64,000 nucleotides of DNA from Ophiostoma sp. CBS 140.51 (lineage: Eukaryota > Ascomycota > Sordariomycetes > Ophiostomatales > Ophiostomataceae), in assembly GCA_029298735.1 (NCBI GenBank), contig JANSLP010000028.1:151036-215035 (forward strand). The letters run 5' to 3'. The translations under genes were made by a program, and so were the position numbers. Below the pieces are notes generated by a model that saw nothing but the letters and a program-made list of their open reading frames with translations, made no database searches and was not told where the DNA came from. Below, in pieces: positions 49,277 to 60,772 of this stretch (the stretch's first letter is position 1; each line of letters begins with the position of its first letter).

Positions 49277-52200
49277 ACGAGTTACAGCGAGCGATGCGAG
49301 CGATATGAAACGGTGCTGGGGACGATATTTTTGCGAGCGCGAGCGACGAAGAGGATTGGAAAACAAACGACGAAAAGAAACACGAGAGATGCTTTGGCTT
49401 TGGTTCATATCACCTCTCATGTTACCTACGAAAATTTTTGCTGTACTTGTGCTTGTTTTTTGCTGCACTGCTTTTTGAACGCATGTGCAAATGGCATAGA
49501 GGAGTCGGAGGGAGCCCCTTACTGCTCTGATCTGCCGAGTCTCATTTCTCTTTTTTATGCGCTCTCGTGGCCTGTCACGACTTTTTTTCGATATATGGTG
49601 CGCTTATGTTTCTTTTTGTCTATCACTCCAGGTTATCTGCAGGTTACCATCGCTGCCTCTACACCATAATAGCGGCATATCATTACACTAGACGAACATG
49701 CCATTTTTCACGATTCTTGTCACAATGTCTGCCATGTGCCCATCATATGTCCGATGTGCCCACCATGTGTCCGATGATGCTTCTTTTCCAACCCTCCACT
49801 GCACCAGGTGAAACTACTTCAATCATACGTCATGAGACTCCATCCTCGGGGTTTTCAATTGATCCTTCTTGCCTTTCGTATTTCACTCCATTCTCGCCGG
49901 TTGGCTGATTCTGACGCCCCCCGGAATCTCGGAGACCGCCTCTTGTTTCTCGGGTCGCCGTCTTCCATCTCCCCGCCTTTTCAGCTTCTTCACCTGCTGG
50001 TTAATTTTTACCCCACATAGAAAGCCGACAGGAGCTGCCGTTCTGGCCACCTGTGCCAATCTCCCCCAACTTTTGGTGGAGACCTTTCGCCTCAGGTGGC
50101 AATTGCGGCTAGAGCGACGTAGACTTGCCAGACATATGGTTCGCTGAGCTTTGTTCGCCAGGAAAAGCGAAACAGGGTAATTGATTCCGACATTCCGATG
50201 GCAGCGATCCATCGTTCCGTGGACGCGGGCGGCAAGATACGGCGGTGCAAACCACAAAGGTACTGGCTGTATCGTGACAAAGCTAAGGCACGTGAGTGAA
50301 AATGCAAAGTACCTTCGTACCTCCTATCTTTCCACGTGGTAGTATTGTTGACTTTCTCCTGACTTTCTTCTGACCTTCTTCTCAGATCGTTCTCACTTTC
50401 CTCTCATCTTGCTCTCAGATTCTCATCGAACAACCGTATCCACAAACTCCACTTTTTGACAAAACAAAACCCGGAGAAGAAAGAGCGACCTTGAGAGGCA
50501 CCTGAGAAAATAGTCTTGCGCAGGAAAATAGCAAAGTGCATGGTAGCAAATGCGGTTTGGCAGGGGCGATGAAGGCGTTCATCCAGGTACAACTTGACAT
50601 CTGAGAAGGAGGCGCTGACTTGTGCACAGCGGCTTCATTTTTTTGGCATTTGAGGCTCGGATCCTCCTTCTCTAAGGTGAATTTCGCAATGCGAGCACCC
50701 CCTGGCACCTTCTGGTTTGAAATTCTGGTGTTTGTTCTGGCAAATCGCTCCTTCCCACATTCAAGTATACTAGAAACGGAAGTGACGATGGGCAGACAGG
50801 GCCAAGTTTGGCCATTAATGAGGAAATGCCGGAACACCGGGAGTCAATCCGAGTGGCCAAAATCACCATTCGTCTGTTATTTAAGGTTCTGCCCGGCATT
50901 TAGATTCATGAGAAATTCTCCGTTGTCAATGCCATGCGGTCATTCACTTGGGATGCGTGCCTAGTGCGTGCAATCCCACGATGTGAGAGTTGCCACTTTA
51001 GGAAAAACAGCACCTTCCTAGGTGGGATATCGTGGCATCAAGTCGCTGCTTCCCGACACGACCCAGCGGCCATGTGCTCCTTCCGTTAACAAATTTTGTG
51101 TTACTGCCTTTTTTTCTGTCTTGCGTAATTTTTTCGGGAGGGAAGGCAATACCAGTGCAAAGTCCCCCCTTTTATTTTCCTCCAAAAAAAAGACGGAAGG
51201 AAAGCAAGAACAAAAACTTTACCATCCAATCACAGACAGAAATTCAGTAGTTCTACTTTTACATTATTCTAGTCCTCACACATTTATCTTGAGCATCGCA
51301 CCCATCTTCATCTTTTCCAACCGGATTCCAAGTATCATCATTGCGTGGTATGTGCTTCAATCCATAGTCAACGGCCTCCAAATATCATCCCCCTCGCGGC
51401 TTCCGAAAGCATCAACATTAAAAAATCGCGGTCTCGATTGTGCTTTCCGTGCATCTTCCTTACCAATTTCTACGAGATTGCTCTTTCCTGTGCTGGCGTC
51501 TTTAATGGTGGTCCCTTCCGTCTCACAGTCTTGTCACCGTTGCGAATGCACCCCTGTGGCTTCCCTTTCGGACTATCGTCGATCACGCCTTCCCGAATGT
51601 CGACGACTGTCTTCGAGCCCATCTAAACATCTTTACCCCTCCAAAGTTTACATTTCCCCCTTCTTCTCCTCTCTTCTCTTTTGCCTCTTGTTTTCTTCGC
51701 TTCTCTCCAGCTTCTTCTACTTCTTCGCTCGTTACAACATCACCTCTCGCTTCATTTTGTCACTTCACATCCCCTTCTTTTGTATCCCCTTTTGCATCCA
51801 CCATTCCATTTCACAAACCCACACTCATACCCATTGTCTTGGAGTTAGGTCTTATCCAGCCTCCTCTACAGCCTCAGTTTGTTTGTTCGTTGTCTGCCTC
51901 GTCTGGCCAGAGTCAACTTGGACACAGACCTCAAGCTAACACCAGATTACAGCAACCCAGTACACCAAGCAGAGGATCAACAGCGTTTTTCGGAAGGCCA
52001 CGATCCTGAATCCTTCTCACTTGGAGGACCGAAAAAAGGTAGGTTCTAACTCGTGCTTCACAATGTCAAAAATGGCCAGGTTGGCGGGCGAGTACCAAGC
52101 CAGTCACTCGCGTCTTATACGCGTCGTTGTCTATAAACATGGCCCTATTAAACCAAAACCACTATACTGACTCACACCCTGTCAGATACACTTTTTGAAC

Positions 52201-52301
52201 TGCAGCACAATCAAAAGTTCGTCAAACTCTACCTTGCACTTGCTTCTGACTTGATCCAATTCTAACATTTTTGTTATGGCAGAGCATCGACCAAAGGCAC
52301 A
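49277..52301. other. Intergenic region, CPR / RRM protein gene
   Basis: About 3 kb. The first part is the CPR 3' region. From about 51100 it becomes pyrimidine-rich, the usual form of a long promoter and leader in this window. A frame of 305 codons at 51022-51939 is Ser/Phe-rich with no domain and is rejected as coding. The end of the region contains a likely 5'-untranslated intron. Confidence 0.5.
52039..52282 (+). other. Likely 5'-UTR intron of the RRM protein gene
   Basis: Donor GTAGGT at 52039, a CTAAC branch 18-25 nt before the acceptor and acceptor GGCAG ending at 52282, just 19 bp before the start codon. It spans about 244 nt. A second possible acceptor (CTGTCAG near 52185) could give an alternative leader. 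Confidence 0.55.
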
Positions 52302-54433
52302 ATGACGACCTATCCACAGAACATCGAAGCTGGCGTGCCCAACCGCCGTGGTGGTGCCCCGTCTGGCTATGTCAACAACCCAGCCGCACAGGCTGATCTT
52401 GGGCTGCACTCTCACCAAGGTGCCGTTCCTGGTGCTGGGATGTCAATGCCTGATGATGGACTCACTGCTATGATGGGTCAGTTTTCGGCTTTGAACCTCC
52501 CAGCCGGGGGCCTTGGTCAGACCGGACCTGCCATGCACAACCTTCCCCCTGGTGCATTTGTCAATGGCCCTGATGGCAGCATTGTCTTTGCGACTTCCTA
52601 CCCTGGTTCTATCCATCCCCTTCTTGCCGATCATGGATATGGTGCGGCTGCTTATCCCATGCAATATCCTTCGGGTGGCTACGCTCCGGCGTATGGCCAT
52701 GGACCCATGATGCCCTTCACTCCTGGTCGCCCAATTGCGTATGGTGACCGCATTCCGCGCGAGCTTCCTGTCCTGGAGAACCGTCGCAGTTCGTACTCTA
52801 CATCGGCAACTGAGTCAGCCCCTGCGACTCCTTTCTTTGGCCATGCCGTGGATCGGTTTAATGGTGGTGCTCGCGTTGCTTCGCATGAGCGCTCGTCGTA
52901 CACCACGCCATCGCCTCGTGAGGCAGGCTCTTTTGGCAACGCCAACATGAAGCCTGCTGCTGACCCCGATGTCGACCGCCTCCTCCTTCAGGAGCCTCCA
53001 GTTCCCAAGGCCGTCCCAGCCGTGTGGACGGACCATGTCAAGCCTCTTGAGCAATGCCTCGAGAACCGCATCCAGGGTAACCGCAATGTTTACATTCGCG
53101 GTCTCCACCCAACCACGGATGATGACCTCCTTCTGAAGTACACCGAGCGCTTTGGCGAGGTCGAGCAGTCAAAGGCCATCATTGACACGGCTACCGGGGC
53201 TTGCAAGGGGTAGGTCACTTTTCCATTCTTTTCTTTTGAAACTTTTTTTCCTTACTAACACATTTCGCTCTCAAGCTTTGGTTTTGCAAAGTTCAAGGAC
53301 GTGAAGGACTCGGAGAAGTGCATCCGTGGCTTCTACCGTCTTGGCTACGAGGTTGGCTTTGCTCGGGTAAGTGATCTTCTGGTCTTATTTCCGTTATAAT
53401 GTGTTTTGAGTTTACCATCTGACATTTCTCTATAGGAGAGCTTCAACGCTCGCCTCAAGGCGGAGGGAGATGAGGGCTCCACCAACCTCTATATCTCGAA
53501 CCTTCCCAAGGACATCAACGAGAGCGTAAGTTGCTGTCCTGAAGTTTTATTTATGAAACTCTCACATTTTAACAGAACCCTATTAGACTCTGAGCCAGAT
53601 TTTTGTTCCTTTCCATATTGTTTCGAGCAAGATCCTTCGTGACTCTATGGGGAACAGCCGCGGTGTCGGCTTTGCCCGGTAAGTCTAATATCCTTCTATT
53701 TCTTGTTTTCCATCTTCTTCGACGCCACTCTCATCTTTGTTCGTCATACTAACAAATTGTATCCTTGTAGCTTCGAGAGCCGTGACATCTGCGAGCAGGT
53801 CATAAAGAACTACCATGGGATGTCGATCGGTCAGGACCATTTCATCATGCAGGTTCGCTATGCAGACACCCCGTCGCAGAAAGAGCTGAAGCGGATCACC
53901 TCTGAGCGTCGTCAGTACCGTACCAACGAGTACAACATTGGGGCGTACGGGACACATGCTGTTGGCATCAACCCATCGATCTACGCGCCTGCGCTTTGGA
54001 ACCGTCGTTCCCAGGGATCGAGCGTTAGGTACATGAACTGACTTAGTCGTTGTCGTGTGCTTGGTCGACATTGTTTGCATTGCCATTTTTTTTTTATTTT
54101 TACTAACATGTTTTTGATCTATTCGGTACAGCCACTCTCTGGTCCGTCACTCTTCCAACCCGGCGATCTCGAGCAATTACTCCAACGGCGCTCAGAACAC
54201 CAGCGCAGTCCCGTATGTGACCCTCTTTCTTTTACATGACCATCCTCCACTGCATCTCATCTACTAACACAGGGTGCAGGCGCAAAGCAACCACGGACAC
54301 CGACGCTGCTTCGACTGCTGATGGTTCCGGAGACGAGGGTGCCACTGTCGTCGAGCGGTCCATTGCCGCTGGAGAGGGCTCTCCCACTCCCAAGGCGGCC
54401 GCCCAGAAGAAAGAGGTCGCGCCAGCTGCTTGA
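52302..54433 (+). CDS. Two-RRM RNA-binding protein (MSSP/RBMS-like)
   Basis: Seven exons: 52302..53209, 53276..53366, 53436..53525, 53587..53678, 53771..54028, 54132..54212 and 54280..54433, giving 557 residues; every junction keeps phase. Residues 1 to about 255 are Pro/Gly/Tyr/Met-rich and disordered. RRM1 (about 262-335) has RNP2 VYIRGL and RNP1 KGFGFAKF. RRM2 (about 349-430) has RNP2 LYISNL and RNP1 RGVGFARF. The tandem arrangement resembles vertebrate MSSP/RBMS and fungal relatives that bind AU-rich mRNA; the target is unknown. A region rich in Ser/Asn and a C-terminal Thr/Ala/Glu-rich tail follow. Four introns fall within the RRM-coding part, splitting both domains. The fifth, if kept, ends the protein early after VRYMN. 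It converges on RIO2. Confidence 0.85.
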
Positions 54434-55082
54434 AGACGAACGCCAGGGCCATTTCCCCGCATTGAAGCCGTTCTAAGCAGCTCGTTTTCAAACACATCGT
54501 CCATTCTGTGATGCCACCTGAGCAATTTCTACCCCATGCAATTTCTACCCCAAGCAATCGCTACCCCAAAAGTCCATTTATGTGTGTTTTTGTTTGGAAA
54601 GTATTGCACACCCTCCAAAAAACAAACACTCATCCCTGCTCTGGCTCTAACATTCAAGTGCAGTTTTATTCTTCGAAAAAAATTTCTTCTACGGGTTGAG
54701 TTGAATTTGACGAGGGTTATGTTTGTACGCAAGTTTGTTATGTTTATGAAAAGAGGAGGACACATCTGCTACGTTACTTGTCGATTTGTATTTCTTTTAT
54801 TTGTTGTTTTATTTGGTGTGTTTTTCTTCTGTCAATGTTGCTTTGTTTCATTATTTCGGTCTGCTTGCTACACTTCTGATTTTTTTGACAAGATTCTTCT
54901 TATTCATGTAACGCGACACAGACTTGCACACTTTCACATTCTAGTACGGGGAGGGCAGTTATTGTTCAAAGTCAAATCAGGGGATAGTGAGAGGAAAGTG
55001 AAAACATGGTTTTTTAACGCCAAGAGCGCGACCGTTAATATTAGAATAATTTGTCGCGCCAAACAAAGTCTATTTTATCATC
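54434..55082. other. Convergent intergenic region, RRM protein gene / RIO2
   Basis: A 649-bp gap between converging stops. It includes a local repeat at about 54521-54570 in which GCAATTTCTACCCCA-like units occur two to three times. The rest is T-rich on the plus strand and would be 3' untranslated sequence. No gene is seen. Confidence 0.5.
54521..54570. repeat. Imperfect tandem repeat, about 15-17 bp units
   Basis: Two adjacent units share CAATTTCTACCCCA with G/T changes, and a third, shorter unit (GCAATCGCTACCCCA) follows. It lies within the probable 3' untranslated region of the RRM protein gene. Confidence 0.75.
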
Positions 55083-56460
55083 TCATGCTTTTGTGCCTAA
55101 TGCCAGGTTGGATGTGGCTTCTGTGACTTCGTCAAACACTTCTCCTGCGCCCAACAATGTCCCCTTGACCACACGCTTTTTGTTGGCCTCGTCCTCCTCA
55201 CTACTCTGGTCATCTTCACCTTCACCTTCGCTTCCATCCTCGTCAATATCGTCCTCGTCCTCGTCCTCATCTTCATCGCCAGAGTATTCTGTGTTTTGCT
55301 GCTCGAGAATGGCAGCCTCGAGGTCTTTGGACATTTTCTTCGTGAAGCCCGAAGCCTCGACAGCAATGTCGAGGCGCTTGGCTCCGTTCTGGCCGACGGT
55401 GGCTCTTGCGTCCTTGAAAAAGGGGCCGGGCTGTGTTGCGATGAAGTGGAAGCGACGCTCGAAGAACCGCTTGACGCAGGCAACATCGCGGTCAAAGTAC
55501 ATTTCTGCATTCTTGTGCTCCATGGACACCATTTGCGGGAAATCGATGAGGATGGGCACAATGGCCAGATTTGAGTCAGAACTGTCTGCCGCATCACCCT
55601 TGTCGTCGGCACCCTCGGGCTTCTGCTCCTGGATCATGATGTTGAACTCGTTGAAATCGCCGTGGATCAGACCGTGCTGGGCGAGTCGCAAAATAAGGCC
55701 AATGAGCTCAGCGTAAAGAGCAGCTGGGTCGGGAACAGCAGAGACTTGGCGGAGGGGGAGGGCGTTGTCGACAAAGGACATGACGATGGTATGCCTTGAC
55801 TGGGCAAACGGCTCTGGGACGGGGAAACCCTCGTTACGCAGGGCCTCCAAGAAGGCGTACTCGCGCATGGCGGACAGTCGAGACAAGTACATCCACGAGC
55901 CGCCCTGGCGTTTCTTGAGGTAGTCGCGGTTGGACTTGACCGTGCGGAAGGAGATGCGGCCCAGACGGTGGATCTTGAGAATGCGCTGCTGTCCCGTCTT
56001 GTCTGCGACCATAACAATGTCACTCTCCTTACCGACGCCAACACGGTGGCCCACGCTGTAGACGACGTCCTTTTGTGAGTGGGTGTGCATGGCAAGGTAG
56101 TCTAATCCACCGTAGGTCAAGCGGTAGCCATCGTACTTGGCCTCCTTGATTTTGCCAATCAAACCGGTTTTTGCCAGCGTCGATATGCTCTTGTGAACAC
56201 CGCTGCTGCCACCCCGTAGCCGGGCGATCTTGTCGATCATGGACGTCGGAACGATTTCATGGTTCTTGCTACCCATCTCCACCTAGATTGGGGGTGAATT
56301 GTTAGACTTTGCTCTTTAAGGATCATCGTGAAGCCAGAAATATCCATAAAAAAGCATAAGAAAATATAGATAATAAAATGGCACGAGGTGTCCTTACCGC
56401 TGTGAGGACACGCCAGTCCTCGGGCGTGAGGTACCGTAAGCTCTTGGTATCTAACTTCAT
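55083..56460 (-). CDS. RIO2: RIO2 atypical serine kinase/ATPase (40S ribosome maturation)
   Basis: Two exons: 56460..56398 and 56282..55083, giving 420 residues. RIO2 rides on late pre-40S particles and its ATPase activity supports final cytoplasmic 18S maturation. Exon 1 gives MKLDTKSLRYLTPEDWRVLTA, the standard winged-helix start; the intron (donor GTAAGG, branch CTAAC, acceptor ATCTAG) joins it to VEMGSKNHEIVP. The N-terminal winged helix covers about 1-90. The kinase part has a GVGKESDI loop near 110, ATP-site Lys 124 (ILKIHRLG), catalytic Asp 230 in HGDFNEFN and metal-binding Asp 268 in ILIDFPQ. A family-atypical acidic Ser/Asp insert of about 20 residues separates these two. The C-terminus is very acidic (Asp/Glu runs near 350-385). 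It is divergent from RPN1 over 903 bp. Confidence 0.96.
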
Positions 56461-57363
56461 GGTGATTTGTGTGTAGTGGGTGTGTCTGCAAATAAAATCA
56501 AAATATAAGAGTTCAGAGTTCGGACTAAACACTATGCGATCTGCTCATCACGGCCCAAGATAAATTTCTTGACGTCGTCCATTCGTCTTATCGCGGGGTG
56601 TAAATTATTTTGCGATAAGCGATAAGTTATAAAAAGTGGGGGCCAAATACAGGCGAAAGACACATGAGAGGTGGGGACAGAAACAGACAGAGACAGGCAC
56701 GGATTTTAGTCGCTCCGTATACCGCTCTCCGCTATGGCAACCTGGAAGGCAGCTGAGGCAGGCAAACGTGGCTGGTTCCTGTGGCGTGAGTTCGGGCCCG
56801 CTTTTCTGCTATTTATGCCTTTTATTTTCGAAGCTGGGGGGGCTAGGCGGCCAAAGCCTCGCGTAATGTGGTGGAAGCGGCAACGAAGCTAGCGAAAGGG
56901 CGACTGTTCGTTTTACCAAGCTCCCTCGTCCGCTCCTCCGCCAGACCCGTCTGTGTTTCGATTGCTAACCTCACATTGCCTCTCTCCCGCTCCCCATCAC
57001 CACCGAGAACAATTCCAATCCGACATACGAATTGCTTCTCTTGTGTTCTCTTGTATTCTCTTGCATTTTCACTTTCATCTTTGTACATCCCCCTGATCGA
57101 CTCGAGCTCGGAAATCAGGCATTTTTGGCATTTCGGCATCTCCAGAGCATCCCAACGTCACAACAACCCTAGCGTTTGCTGTTGGTCTTCCCCATTCTTC
57201 CATCGCCTTCTGCCACAGGCAGATACAGATACAGCAGCTCTTAGGCTTCCAGGAACCGGGAACGGCCATCTCTAACAAACAACCGACGTCGATATACAGG
57301 ACCGTCCACTTTCCGACCTCGCGATCATCTCCATTTCCTCCATAAACGCACATCAGCTTCACC
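56461..57363. promoter_or_regulatory. Shared divergent promoter, RIO2 / RPN1
   Basis: A 903-bp region between two start codons facing apart, the shortest divergent gap here. It holds the GCGATAAG cluster near RIO2, a GC-rich middle (56700-56900) and a pyrimidine-rich leader on the RPN1 side. Shared regulation of ribosome maturation and proteasome genes is possible but inferred. Confidence 0.6.
56587..56626. promoter_or_regulatory. Three-copy GCGATAAG motif cluster
   Basis: CTTATCGC at 56587-56594 is the inverted form of GCGATAAG at 56612-56619, and a second direct copy overlaps by one base at 56619-56626. The cluster is 127-166 bp upstream of the RIO2 start codon. It resembles both GATA-factor sites and the yeast ribosome-biogenesis PAC element (GCGATGAG), differing from the latter by one base. 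Confidence 0.5.
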
Positions 57364-60300
57364 ATGGCGAAGGACAACGAGGCGTCCAAGGCCGCCGCCA
57401 ACAAGGGCAAGGCCAAGGCCGTCGACACAAAGGCCCAGGATGCGCCCAAGGACAAGGACGGCAAGCCGGTTGCCAATGGAAAGAAGGACGACAAGAAGGA
57501 CGAGAAGCCAGAGGGTGAGTTGATTTCGGCGATGCGCATGTGATGCGATACTCGCGACGGGGGTGATGACGAACACTTGCTAACCAGATGCGCCGCAGCT
57601 GAGGAGCTCAGTGAAGAGGACCAGCAGCTGAAGAGCGAGCTCGACATGCTCGTCGAGAGACTGGGGGTAAGAACACTTTCGAGATAAAACGACGGCATGA
57701 CGGTATATCTTTACATCCTGCTAACCCCCGCCCAGGAATCCAATACGACGCTCTACAAACCCGCCCTCGAGGCCATGAAGGACTTCATCAAGACGTCGAC
57801 GTCCTCCATGACCGCCGTACCAAAGCCCCTCAAATTCCTGCGCCCACACTACGAGACAATGACCAAACTCTACGACGAGTGGGCAGAAGGCGACAACAAG
57901 ACCTCGCTCGCCGACGTCCTGTCCGTCATCGGCATGACCTTCTCCGACGAGGACCGCCAAGATACCCTCAAGTACCGCCTGCTCGCGCCGTCACAAGATA
58001 TCGGCTCGTGGGGCCACGAGTACGTTCGCCATCTGGCTCTCGAGATTGGTGAGGTCTACGGCCGGCGGGTAACGGCCGAGGAGCCTGTCAAGGACCTGGT
58101 CGACCTCGCCCTGATCCTGGTGCCCCAGTTCCTCAAGAGCAACGCCGAGGCCGACGCCGTCGACCTGATGAGCGAGCTCGAGATTATCGAGGTCCTGCCG
58201 CAATATGTCGACAAGGACACCTACGCCCGCGTCTGCTTGTACATGGTCTCCATGGTCAACCTCCTGACCTACCCCGACAACGAGCAGTTTTTGCGCGTCG
58301 CCCACGATATTTACAAGGAGTACAACCAGTACACCCAGGCCATGGTCCTCGCCATCCGTCTTAACGACATGGACCTGATCAAGGCCGACTTTGAGCAGGC
58401 CGAAGACCCCGCCCTTAAGAAGCAGCTGGCCTTTTTGATCGCCCGCCAGCGCATCTGCCTCGAGACGCCCGAGACCGAGGACATGGACATCAACGAGTCC
58501 CTCTGCAACATCCGCTTATCAGAGCACTTTAAGCTGCTCGGCAAGGAGCTCAACATCCTGGACCCCAAGTCCACCGAGGACATCTACAAGAGCCACCTCG
58601 AGAGCAACCGTGTCTCTAGCATGACCAACATCGACTCCGCCCGCCAGAACCTCGCTGCCGCCTTTGTCAACGCCCTCACCAACGCCGGCTTCGGCAAGGA
58701 CAACATGATGCTCGTCGAGTCGGACAAGGAGAGCTGGGTCTGGAAGACCAAGGAGGAGGGCATGATGTCCACGGTCGCCTCGCTCGGTACCCTGATGCTG
58801 TGGGACATTGAGAACGGCCTCGACAAGATTGACAAGTACACCTACGTCGAGGAGGAGCAGATCCAGGCTGGTGCCATGCTTGCCATCGGCATCATGAGCT
58901 CTGGCGTGCGTCTCGACTCGGAGCCTGCCTACGCCCTGCTGGCTGACCCGGACAAGCTGGAGCACAAGAACCCCCTGATCCGCACTGCCTCCATCATGGG
59001 TCTGGGCCTGGCATACGCCGGCTCCAACAAGGAGGACCTGCTCGAGAAGCTGCTGCCCATGATCAACGACGCGTCGCAAGACATGCAGACATCCGCCATG
59101 GCGGCCCTAGCCTGTGGTCTGATCTTTGTTGGCTCGTCTAACGCCGAGGTCAGCGAAGCCATTGTCACGACCCTACTCGACGACGACCGCAAGCGCCAGC
59201 TCACCGACAAGTGGACGCGCTTCCTGGCCCTGGGCCTCGGCCTCCTTTTCTTTGGCCGCCAGGAGGAGGTGGATGTCATCCTCGAGACTCTCAAGGCCGT
59301 CGACCACCCGGTGGCCAAGCCCACGGGCGTTCTGGCCGCCACCTGCGCCTGGGCCGGCACTGGCGCCGTGCTTAAGATCCAAGAGCTGCTGCACCTCTGC
59401 AACGAGCACGTCGAGGACTCGGACGAGAAGAAGGGCGACGAGCTGCTGCAGTCGTACGCCGTACTGGGCATTGGCCTGATTGCCATGGGGGAGGATGTCG
59501 GCCAGGAGATGGTCCTGCGCCACTTTGGCCACCTGATGCACTACGGCGAGCCCAACATCCGCCGTGCCGTCCCGTTGGCCATGGGCCTCATCAGCCCCAG
59601 CAACCCGCAGATGAAGGTCTACGACACGCTGTCCCGCTACTCCCACGACAATGACAACGAGGTCGCCCTCAACGCCATCTTTGCCATGGGTCTGCTGGGT
59701 GCTGGCACCAACAACGCACGTCTTGCCCAGCTTCTGCGCCAGCTGGCCAGCTACTACCACCGAGACCAGGAGTCTTTGTTCATGGTCCGCATTGCCCAGG
59801 GCCTGCTGCACATGGGCAAGGGCACGCTGTCGCTAAGTCCCTTCCACACCGACCGCCAGATTCTGTCGCGCGTGTCTGCTGCCGGTCTGCTGGCCGTCCT
59901 TGTCGCCATGCTCGACGCCAAACAGTTTATTACGTCAAGCTCGCACTACCTACTGTATTTCCTGGTCACGGCCATGCACCCGCGCTTCCTGGTCACCCTC
60001 GACGAGGACTTGAAGCCGCTGACTGTCAATGTCCGCGTCGGTCAGGCCGTCGACGTCGTCGGCCAGGCTGGTCGGCCCAAGACCATTACCGGCTGGCAGA
60101 CACAGAGCACACCCGTGCTGCTGGCGTACGGCGAGCGTGCCGAGCTGGAGGACGAGCAGTACATTAGCCTCAGCAGCACCCTGGAGGGTCTTGTTATTCT
60201 GAAAAAGGTAGGCCCCAACTTTCCCTCCATTTCCATCAAATACCCCTAGAACAACATGTGCTAACATATCCAGAACCCCGACTGGGAGAGCGACAAATAG
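57364..60300 (+). CDS. RPN1: 26S proteasome regulatory subunit RPN1
   Basis: Four exons: 57364..57514, 57599..57666, 57736..60207 and 60274..60300, giving 905 residues in consistent phase. RPN1 is the base scaffold of the 19S particle that docks ubiquitin receptors, shuttle factors and Ubp6. Residues 1 to about 52 are a Lys/Asp/Ala-rich KEKE-type tail. The family core begins AEELSEEDQQLKSELDMLVERLG (20-residue centre around 60), then ESNTTLYKPALEAMKDFIKTS and VPKPLKFLRPHY near 90-110. The toroidal proteasome/cyclosome repeats lie at about 410-790 (for example ASIMGLGLAYAGS, AVPLAMGLISPSNP and ALNAIFAMGLLGAGTNN). The last exon encodes only NPDWESDK, the usual RPN1 ending after VILKK. It converges on MLH1. 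Confidence 0.96.
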
Positions 60301-60772
60301 ACGGCTATATGAAAGAGAAAAAAACGGCAAAGGGAGGGGGGGGCATTTTCTGAGTTTCTGAGTTTTCCGAGTTTCTTCCGAGTTTTTCTGATGGGGGCGC
60401 TGGTTGGAGTGGGCTTGCTTCACCACTTTTTATTGTATCTTTGGTCATCTTTATAAATAAGAAACAAGTAAAGAAAAACGGAAAACTTCTAGAAATCAGT
60501 GAGAGGGCGAGACGAAGGTCAAGAGTTGCATGGTTCTGCTATGACTGGGGTTGCTAAAGATTTCATTGTTTTGCCAAGTGTCTTTTTTTCTCTTTGTTGT
60601 GTTTGTCTCCCCCCGCTTTCTTTGTTTATTTCCATCGCGACCATTTTTGTATAATAAAAATATCGGCATCCATGATTGATAAAAACAATTGTGTACCTTG
60701 TGTTCACATCTTGTGACGTAAAATCGTAAACCCCATAAACCGTAACTCCATCTTACAAGAAATGCAATCCAC
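60301..60772. other. Convergent intergenic region, RPN1 / MLH1
   Basis: A 472-bp gap between converging stops. It contains a small repeat of GAGTTTCT/GAGTTTTTC units at about 60351-60390 and T-rich sequence. No gene is seen. Confidence 0.5.

Noticed and set aside
51022..51939. 305-codon frame upstream of the RRM protein gene
   Set aside because: Pyrimidine-rich leader giving Ser/Phe/Leu codons; no domain, and followed by a likely 5'-UTR intron.
56280..56282. RIO2 start at position 56282
   Set aside because: This is a GTG at an exon boundary; the true N-terminus MKLDTKSLRYLTPEDW is encoded by an upstream exon.
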